Shown piece by piece: positions 44,177 to 49,567 of a DNA stretch of 49,567 nucleotides. Each line of letters opens with the position of its first letter. Within the stretch, counting starts at the first letter, position 1. The notes beneath the pieces are model-generated. The model searched no databases. It had not been told where the DNA came from and worked only from the letters and a program-made list of their open reading frames with translations. This DNA is from an uncultured Flavobacteriales bacterium (GTDB lineage Bacteria; Bacteroidota; Bacteroidia; Palsa-965), in assembly GCA_903873905.1 (NCBI GenBank), contig CAIQQJ010000013.1:1-49567 (forward strand), in the 5' to 3' direction. The position numbers were made by a program, and so were the translations under genes.

Positions 44177-45046
44177 TTATACAGAAGCTTTTATCATCCT
44201 ATCTTTCCCTTGCATATCCTGTAAAAGTTGCACATCAGAAAATCCTTCCTGCTGAAACAAAATTGCTGTATCAATTCCTAACGCTTCATTTATTTCAACA
44301 TACACTGCTCCTCCCGATTTCAATTTCAATTTGCCAACTTGTGCAATTGCCCTATAAAAAAGCAAGGCGTTTTCATCGGGAACAAAAAGTGCAAGATGCG
44401 GTTCATGCTCAATGACATTTTTATTCATCTCAATACCTTCAGAAACCTTTACATAAGGAGGATTGCTGACAATAACTGTACAAGGATGAAGCTTTTCAAC
44501 ACAACTGCTATCAAGGATGTCGCCGAGGATGAAATGAATTTCACAATTCTGTTTCTCCGCATTCAATTTTGCCACTTTTAATGCTTCTTCAGAAATATCC
44601 AAAGCGTAAACGTGACAACGCGGAAGGTTTTTTTTCAAAGCGATTGCAATGCACCCACTCCCAGTTCCAATATCAAGAATTGAAAAACTCTCATTATGTT
44701 TTTTCGCATCCTCCAAAATCAATCTCACCAGTTCTTCTGTTTCCGGTCTCGGTATCAACACATCTTTTGTAACCATCAATTCCATTCCGTAAAACCAAGC
44801 TTTCCCAAGAATATGTTGAATGGGCCGCCCATGTTTCAAATCCTTAACAGCGAAATGAAATTTCAAAAGTTCAGATTCACTTACCGTTTTATCCTGCTTT
44901 GTAATTAAATCTGTTTTTGAAAATCCAATAAAATCCTCGAAACAATATTCAATAAATTTATCAATCTCCGCTTTTTCATAATGTGAATACAATTCCCCAC
45001 GGAAATATTTTATGATGTCGGAAATTTTATTTGAAGGGATTTTCAT
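44177..45046 (-). CDS. prmC: Release factor glutamine N5-methyltransferase
   Basis: A 289-residue enzyme that methylates the Gln of the GGQ motif of release factors. The N-terminal helical domain ends in L-I-P-R-P-E-T-E-E-L (97-106). SAM motif I is D-I-G-T-G-S-G-C (125-132) and the catalytic N-P-P-Y is at 195-198. Length is normal. Upstream on the same strand the CCA-adding enzyme ends 71 nt away, downstream the GT2 gene begins. Confidence 0.96.
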   Translation of the reverse strand: MKIPSNKISDIIKYFRGELYSHYEKAEIDKFIEYCFEDFIGFSKTDLITKQDKTVSESELLKFHFAVKDLKHGRPIQHILGKAWFYGMELMVTKDVLIPRPETEELVRLILEDAKKHNESFSILDIGTGSGCIAIALKKNLPRCHVYALDISEEALKVAKLNAEKQNCEIHFILGDILDSSCVEKLHPCTVIVSNPPYVKVSEGIEMNKNVIEHEPHLALFVPDENALLFYRAIAQVGKLKLKSGGAVYVEINEALGIDTAILFQQEGFSDVQLLQDMQGKDRMIKASV

Positions 45047-45116
45047 GTTCCATTTACAATTCGAGGATTTGAATATTCGAAGATTAATTCATTCCTACAT
45101 TTCAATTTTCGAATTT

Positions 45117-46598
45117 TCAAATATTCGAACTGTTTTTTCTGAAAGGCAATTCAATTGGATTTGGATTTTCAAATCCTAATACAATTTTCAATCCTTCCTT
45201 CTCCCCTGCCTTGATCATTATTTCCCAAGCGGCTTTTCTGTCATTAGAAATCTCCCCATCAAGAATAGCTTCACGAATAACTGTTTTAATATTTCCAACC
45301 TGAATGTTGGGAGAAATATTAAATGCCTTCATGATATCTTCACCTGTAACAGGAGGCTGCCAATTACGAATGTTGTCTTTTTCCTCAATCTCTTTTAATT
45401 TGGTTCTAACCAATTCGAAATTATTCAGATAGCGTTTCACACGCGCCTCCTGTTTCGAAGTGATGTCACTTTCGCACAATATCATCAAATCATCAATGTC
45501 ATCGCCTGCGTCAAACAGCAAACGCCGTATTGCAGAATCGGTTACAATTTCACTGGCAAGAACAATCGGACGCAAATGAAGTTGAACCAATTTCTGAACA
45601 TATTTCATCTTCGCATCCAAAGGCAATTTCAGATTCGTGAAAATTTTCGGAACCATTCTTGCTCCTCGATCTTCATGTCCGTGAAAAGTCCAACCGTGAC
45701 CCTCTTCGTAACGCTTTGTTGCAGGCTTTGCAATATCGTGGAGGATAGCAGCCCATCGCAGCCAAAGATTTTCGGAACGCGTGCATGCATTGTCAAGCAC
45801 TTGTAAAGTGTGATAAAAATTATCCTTGTGTGCATGTCCCTTAATTACATCTACACCTTGCAACAAACACATTTCCGGAAAAATCAATTGCAACAATCCT
45901 GAATCAAAAAGCAATTTGAATCCGACAGAAGGAACTTTTGCAGCAACAATTTTATTCAATTCATCAATGATTCGTTCTTTGGAAACAATTTTTATCCGTT
46001 CCTTATTATTTGAGATGGAGTCAAAAGAGTTTTTTTCAATGGTATAATTCAATTGTGTAGCAAAACGAATCGCGCGCATCATGCGCAAGGGATCGTCAGA
46101 ATAAGTAATATCTGGATTAAGTGGCGTGCGGATTATTTTATTTTCGATATCTGAAATTCCATCGAAAGGATCCAGCATTTCGCCATAATTATTTTTATTC
46201 AAGCTAATGGCCAGAGCATTAATCGTAAAGTCTCTGCGATCCTGATCATCTTTCAAGGAGCCATCTTCCACAATTGGCTTGCGGGAATCTCTGCTGTAGG
46301 ATTCCTTCCGGGCACCCACAAACTCAACATCCCAATCATCCAATTTAACTTGTGCCGTTCCGAAATTTTTAAAAACATGAACATGTGCCCTTGTTCTTTT
46401 CGCCACCGCTTCTGCCAATACAATTCCAACCGTTTTCACTGTTGCGTCATGACAGATGGCTACAATATCAATATCCTTGCAAGGCCTTCCAAGAATGGAA
46501 TCACGCACAAATCCTCCAATGACATAAGCGTCAATGTTTAATTTCGCGGCTTCCTCTGAAACAATTGCGAAAATAGGATGTGTAAGGTGTTTGTCCAT
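45117..46598 (-). CDS. cca: CCA-adding tRNA nucleotidyltransferase with HD domain
   Basis: A 493-residue class II tRNA nucleotidyltransferase. The ATG at 46598 is used (a TTG lies five codons upstream). The catalytic core has G-G-F-V-R-D (about 28-33) and D-I-D-I-V (42-46), followed by R-R-D-F-T-I-N-A-L-A and D-P-L-R-M-M-R-A-I-R-F-A, the RNA-binding signature. A C-terminal HD phosphohydrolase domain has L-H-D-I-A-K-P. It builds or repairs the CCA end of tRNAs, which is needed because the tRNA-Lys in this window lacks an encoded CCA. Confidence 0.95.
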   Translation of the reverse strand: MDKHLTHPIFAIVSEEAAKLNIDAYVIGGFVRDSILGRPCKDIDIVAICHDATVKTVGIVLAEAVAKRTRAHVHVFKNFGTAQVKLDDWDVEFVGARKESYSRDSRKPIVEDGSLKDDQDRRDFTINALAISLNKNNYGEMLDPFDGISDIENKIIRTPLNPDITYSDDPLRMMRAIRFATQLNYTIEKNSFDSISNNKERIKIVSKERIIDELNKIVAAKVPSVGFKLLFDSGLLQLIFPEMCLLQGVDVIKGHAHKDNFYHTLQVLDNACTRSENLWLRWAAILHDIAKPATKRYEEGHGWTFHGHEDRGARMVPKIFTNLKLPLDAKMKYVQKLVQLHLRPIVLASEIVTDSAIRRLLFDAGDDIDDLMILCESDITSKQEARVKRYLNNFELVRTKLKEIEEKDNIRNWQPPVTGEDIMKAFNISPNIQVGNIKTVIREAILDGEISNDRKAAWEIMIKAGEKEGLKIVLGFENPNPIELPFRKNSSNI

Positions 46599-46610
46599 GA
46601 ATAAGTATGG

Positions 46611-46618
46611 CAAAGGTA
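46611..46618 (-). promoter_or_regulatory. Putative -7 element of the CCA-adding enzyme gene
   Basis: TACCTTTG (46618 down to 46611) fits TAnnTTTG and lies 12 nt before the ATG. The -33 region does not match. Confidence 0.35.
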
Positions 46619-46660
46619 AGCTAGGATTTTTGTATTAATAAGATGAAGGGAAATGTTTCC

Positions 46661-47164
46661 TTATTTAATTAAAGGAGGGTTTTCACCTGTGCTCGAATTG
46701 ATGAGCTTGATTAATTTTCCAAGGTCTTCAGATGCAAGACTTGGTTGGGAAATATTGCTATAGCTACACTGAATCATTTTCGCATTTGCAATAACTTCCA
46801 GAAATACATAATGCCCATCAGTAGGTGCAAATTTATTTACTTCAAAAATATGGTCGTTCCTAATGGTTGCAACTGAATATAAAAACAAGGAATCCATTAC
46901 TTCATTCTTAATATCATAAGTTTTATTAAAAACGATTGAATCCATCTCATCGTAAACGAAATGATTCAGTGTTTGCAACTTTTTTGTTGAATCAAAATCC
47001 AAATAAATTTCATCTTGTTTTCCTGCTGAAGAATTTCCCAACTCAACACGAATATGATAAATACCAGGAATCCTGCCATGATAGACAATGGGTGGATTTT
47101 GGCAACCCAAAAAGGCCAAAATGAAAAGAGGCAAAATAATGAAAAGGGTCCTTTTTGAAAACAT
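46661..47164 (-). CDS. Hypothetical lipoprotein
   Basis: A 167-residue exported protein with a lipobox L-A-F-L-G-C (Cys21) after a hydrophobic stretch, so it should be lipid-anchored in the inner or outer membrane. The mature part is predicted to be beta-rich with many Asp and Tyr residues. I recognise no family. It is 31 nt downstream of the GT9 gene on the same strand and 62 nt before the CCA-adding enzyme gene, so it may be in one transcript with either. Confidence 0.75.
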   Translation of the reverse strand: MFSKRTLFIILPLFILAFLGCQNPPIVYHGRIPGIYHIRVELGNSSAGKQDEIYLDFDSTKKLQTLNHFVYDEMDSIVFNKTYDIKNEVMDSLFLYSVATIRNDHIFEVNKFAPTDGHYVFLEVIANAKMIQCSYSNISQPSLASEDLGKLIKLINSSTGENPPLIK

Positions 47165-47195
47165 CGGGCAAATTTACTAAATATTTTAGAAGGGA

Positions 47196-48185
47196 TTAAT
47201 CAATTTTTTCAATGACCTTTTTCGCGTCAATAGTGAGCGCACATTTAAAATGAATTTCAGGGCAAACCTTGTGGCCATGCAGTCCGCAGGGGCGACAGGT
47301 AAGTTTTTCTTCTGTTTCCAAAACATGAGACAAATCAGAAAGCGGACCAAATCCAAAGGCTGGAACGGTTGAACAATAAATTGCCGTTACAGGTGCATTC
47401 ATGGCAGAGGCAAAATGCATGGGCGCAGAATCATTCACAAAATTCATTTTCGCACCTTCCATTAATGCGGCTGATTGAAGAAAGGATAATTGTCCGGAAA
47501 GATTTGCAATGTTTGAATGAGCACTTCGCCTCAAAATATCCTCACATGTTTTTGAATCAACAGGGCCACCCAGAAGATAGATTCGGATTGTTGGTGGTAT
47601 GAGCTGAATTAATTCCACCCATTTTTCTTCAGGCCACTGTTTTGTGAACCAAACAGAAGTGGGTGCTATACAAACATAAGTTCCAAGAAGCTTGTGATAG
47701 GAAACCAATTTTCGATCGGAATCAGAAGGATAGAGTTTTGGTTTTTCTGGAAGTGTGTCAGTAAGTTGTTCTATCAATTCCAAATTCCTTCTTACTTCAT
47801 GCTTTCCCGTTCCGATTTCATGTTTTATTTTCTTTGTGAATAAAAATGAAAGCGGATTATTCTCGAAACCAATTTTTTCTTTCGCTTTTGAAAACCCCGT
47901 CAACAAGCCAGATGAAGCAAAACGATGCATGTTTACTACAAGATCATATTTTGTTCTTCTGATTCTTGACAACAACCCAAAAAGATTTCTGAGTTTCCGA
48001 TTTTTTTTATCAAAGATCAAAACCTCATTGACAAATGGATGTTCTTTCAATAAACTCTCATTTCCTTTTCTCAAACAGAAATCAATTTTTGCCTCCGGAA
48101 AAAAACGATGCAATTTTTCCAACACGGGCGTTGCAAGAACGACGTCGCCTGTGAAAGCTGTTTGTATAAGGAGTATTTTTTTCAA
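47196..48185 (-). CDS. Family 9 glycosyltransferase (heptosyltransferase-like)
   Basis: A 329-residue GT-B enzyme of the lipopolysaccharide heptosyltransferase family. The N-terminus M-K-K-I-L-L-I-Q-T-A-F-T-G-D-V-V-L-A-T-P matches WaaF/WaaC, and the C-terminal half has W-P-E-E-K-W, L-L-G-G-P and N-D-S-A-P-M-H-F-A-S-A (the sugar-nucleotide site). The start codon must be TTG at 48185: an in-frame TAA lies two codons upstream, and no ATG precedes the conserved motif. The C-terminus has a Cys cluster (C-R-P-C-G). It probably adds heptose or a similar sugar to the LPS core. Confidence 0.92.
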   Translation of the reverse strand: MKKILLIQTAFTGDVVLATPVLEKLHRFFPEAKIDFCLRKGNESLLKEHPFVNEVLIFDKKNRKLRNLFGLLSRIRRTKYDLVVNMHRFASSGLLTGFSKAKEKIGFENNPLSFLFTKKIKHEIGTGKHEVRRNLELIEQLTDTLPEKPKLYPSDSDRKLVSYHKLLGTYVCIAPTSVWFTKQWPEEKWVELIQLIPPTIRIYLLGGPVDSKTCEDILRRSAHSNIANLSGQLSFLQSAALMEGAKMNFVNDSAPMHFASAMNAPVTAIYCSTVPAFGFGPLSDLSHVLETEEKLTCRPCGLHGHKVCPEIHFKCALTIDAKKVIEKID

Positions 48186-48234
48186 AATTTAGTATTCGAT
48201 AATTTGAAATTTGAAGATTCGAGATTAGGAATTT

Positions 48235-49050
48235 CTACACCGCAACATCATATTCCCGCAATGCATTATTCAATGAAGTTTTCAAATCTGTACTTGCTTT
48301 TCTCTGACCAATAATCAATGCGCAAGGAACATTGTATTCGCCAGCAGCAAATTTTTTCGTGTAGGAGCCTGGAATAACAACCGAACGTGAAGGAACAAAT
48401 CCTTTATGTTCAACAGGTTTTTCTCCGGTAACATCAATGATTTTTGTTGAGCCCGTCAATACAACATTTGCACCCAACACCGCTTCCTTTCCCACGCGAA
48501 TTCCTTCTACCACAATACAACGCGAACCAATAAAACAGCCGTCTTCTATAATCACTGGAGCTGCTTGCACAGGTTCCAGCACGCCACCAATTCCTACTCC
48601 TCCACTCAAATGCACATCTTTCCCAATTTGAGCGCATGAACCCACTGTTGCCCATGTGTCCACCATGGTGCCGCTATCCACATAAGCACCTATGTTCACG
48701 TAACTCGGCATCATGATCACTCCTTTTGCAAGGTATGCGCCATAGCGTGCTACGGCATGTGGCACAACACGAACTCCAAGTTCAGCGTAATTTTTTTTGA
48801 GTGCCATCTTATCATGAAATTCCATTGGGCCACACTCAATCGTTTCCATTTTACGAATGGGAAAATAGAGAATGATCGCTTTTTTCACCCAATCATTTAT
48901 TTTCCACGAATCGCCATCAGGTTCAGCACAGCGCAATTTCCCTTTGTCGAGCAATTCAATTACGGCATTGATCGCTTCCTGAGTTTTGGACTCACCCAAT
49001 AATGAGCGATCGATCCAGGCTATTTCTATTGTTGCTTTAATGTTTTCCAT
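48235..49050 (-). CDS. dapD: Tetrahydrodipicolinate N-succinyltransferase
   Basis: A 271-residue enzyme of the lysine/diaminopimelate pathway, moving a succinyl group from succinyl-CoA to tetrahydrodipicolinate. The ATG at 49050 is chosen (M-E-N-I-K-A-T-I-E); the longer frame upstream shows no similarity. The left-handed beta-helix hexapeptide region is visible: Y-V-N-I-G-A-Y-V-D-S-G-T-M-V-D-T-W-A (about residues 122-139) and then V-G-I-G-G-V-L-E-P. Length matches DapD. It supplies meso-diaminopimelate for peptidoglycan. Confidence 0.97.
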   Translation of the reverse strand: MENIKATIEIAWIDRSLLGESKTQEAINAVIELLDKGKLRCAEPDGDSWKINDWVKKAIILYFPIRKMETIECGPMEFHDKMALKKNYAELGVRVVPHAVARYGAYLAKGVIMMPSYVNIGAYVDSGTMVDTWATVGSCAQIGKDVHLSGGVGIGGVLEPVQAAPVIIEDGCFIGSRCIVVEGIRVGKEAVLGANVVLTGSTKIIDVTGEKPVEHKGFVPSRSVVIPGSYTKKFAAGEYNVPCALIIGQRKASTDLKTSLNNALREYDVAV

Positions 49051-49098
49051 TTCGTGAACGAAATTACGAATAGAACACAAATGTTATCGATAAAAATC

Positions 49099-49131
49099 TT
49101 CGTAATCTGCATAATCTGTAGCTTATCTTTG
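49099..49131 (+). promoter_or_regulatory. Putative promoter of ruvX
   Basis: TTCG (49099-49102), 21-nt spacer and TATCTTTG (49124-49131). The -7 element matches TAnnTTTG exactly and the -33 element differs by one base from TTTG. The ATG lies 5 nt after the -7 element, implying a very short or absent leader. Confidence 0.5.
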
Positions 49132-49136
49132 TTGCA

Positions 49137-49550
49137 ATGGCAAGACTTCTCGCAATCGATTACGGAACAAAACGCTGCGGCATCGCAGTGAGTGATCCTT
49201 TGCAAATCATCGCGAATGGTTTGACAACAGTTCACAGCAAAGACATTCTGAATTTTCTCGAAACTTATTTTCAAAAGGAAGCTGTTGAAGTCATTATAGT
49301 TGGCGATCCGAAAAAACTGAGTGGCGAAGCTACCGATGCAACTGTCCACGTCAATGCCTTTGTAAAACAACTGCACAAGAAATTCCCCGAAATGAAAATT
49401 GAACGGATCGATGAGCGTTTCACTTCGAAAATGGCATTCCAAACCATGATCGATTCAGGATTGAAAAAGAAAGCTCGTCAGAATAAGGAATTGGTCGATG
49501 AAATTTCTGCCACAATTATTTTGCAGAGCTACATGGAAATGAAAAAATAA
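49137..49550 (+). CDS. ruvX: YqgF/RuvX family pre-16S rRNA nuclease / Holliday junction resolvase-like
   Basis: A 137-residue RNase H-fold protein. The first acidic residue lies in A-I-D-Y-G-T-K-R-C-G-I-A (Asp8), then V-G-D-P-K (about 55), I-D-E-R-F-T-S near 91-97 with the conserved E-R-x-T-S, and a C-terminal D-E-I-S-A-T-I-I-L-Q. Length and motifs match YqgF, required for 16S rRNA maturation in E. coli. It is encoded divergently from dapD, and the window ends 17 nt after its stop. Confidence 0.95.
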   Translation: MARLLAIDYGTKRCGIAVSDPLQIIANGLTTVHSKDILNFLETYFQKEAVEVIIVGDPKKLSGEATDATVHVNAFVKQLHKKFPEMKIERIDERFTSKMAFQTMIDSGLKKKARQNKELVDEISATIILQSYMEMKK

Positions 49551-49567
49551 TTACCAATTATCCCGAA

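Overview
The window is AT-rich chromosomal DNA of a member of the phylum Bacteroidota, probably an aerobic, pigmented environmental lineage. The evidence is three large secreted proteins ending in type IX secretion (T9SS) sorting domains (S8 protease, SBBP protein, PKD protein), the Bacteroidota promoter signature TTTG-N20-TAnnTTTG, the lack of Shine-Dalgarno sequences before most starts, and Bacteroidota-type gene choices such as O2-dependent HemF, a LysM/PBP1 fusion beside guaA and a DUF6089-like barrel. No phage, insertion sequence, CRISPR array or rRNA was found. Most of the window is housekeeping and cell-surface genes in short operons on both strands.

Left part (1-15.8 kb): a truncated heptaheme cytochrome c/TPR protein, a GNAT acetyltransferase, a REP-like repeat, rsmE, a two-gene polysaccharide O-acetylation unit (MBOAT plus AlgJ/AlgX-like), a T9SS subtilase, an AddA/RecB-like helicase-nuclease without a visible partner, yajQ, an unknown two-gene membrane operon and a T9SS SBBP-repeat protein. 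Middle part (16-31.3 kb): an AI-2E family permease, a P-type ATPase placed directly after nth, a MORN-like repeat protein with a clear terminator, a seven-PKD T9SS protein downstream of a TMTC-like GT-C/TPR protein, hemF, the LysM/PBP1 protein, guaA and an M24 peptidase.

The most coherent system lies at 31.4-37.0 kb. A CarH-type MerR regulator with B12-binding motifs heads a same-strand set: crtI, crtB, an unknown exported protein, idi, crtZ and a fused CrtYc/CrtYd lycopene cyclase. The order, with ATGA overlaps between most genes, predicts light-inducible conversion of IPP/DMAPP and GGPP to zeaxanthin; no GGPP synthase gene (crtE) is present here. The 42 nt ending at the start codons of carH and of crtI align without gaps at about 30 positions. 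Both carry the inverted repeat TGTTTA-N18-TAAACA, which in front of carH straddles a near-perfect -7 element. This looks like a self-regulated CarH operator pair.

Right part (37-49.6 kb): an M16 peptidase pair (one active, one lacking the zinc motif), tRNA-Lys(CTT) without encoded CCA, a second REP-like repeat, an FMN-dependent nitronate monooxygenase/FabK-like enzyme, an outer-membrane barrel protein with a strong terminator, a single-domain response regulator, a GT2 glycosyltransferase, prmC, a CCA-adding enzyme, a lipoprotein, a GT9 heptosyltransferase-like enzyme starting with TTG, dapD and ruvX. Short 7-9 nt tandem repeats of a few related words (TTCAAAT, CCAATTACC, AAATCGGCAATT) recur in front of start codons throughout and are not explained by the genes.
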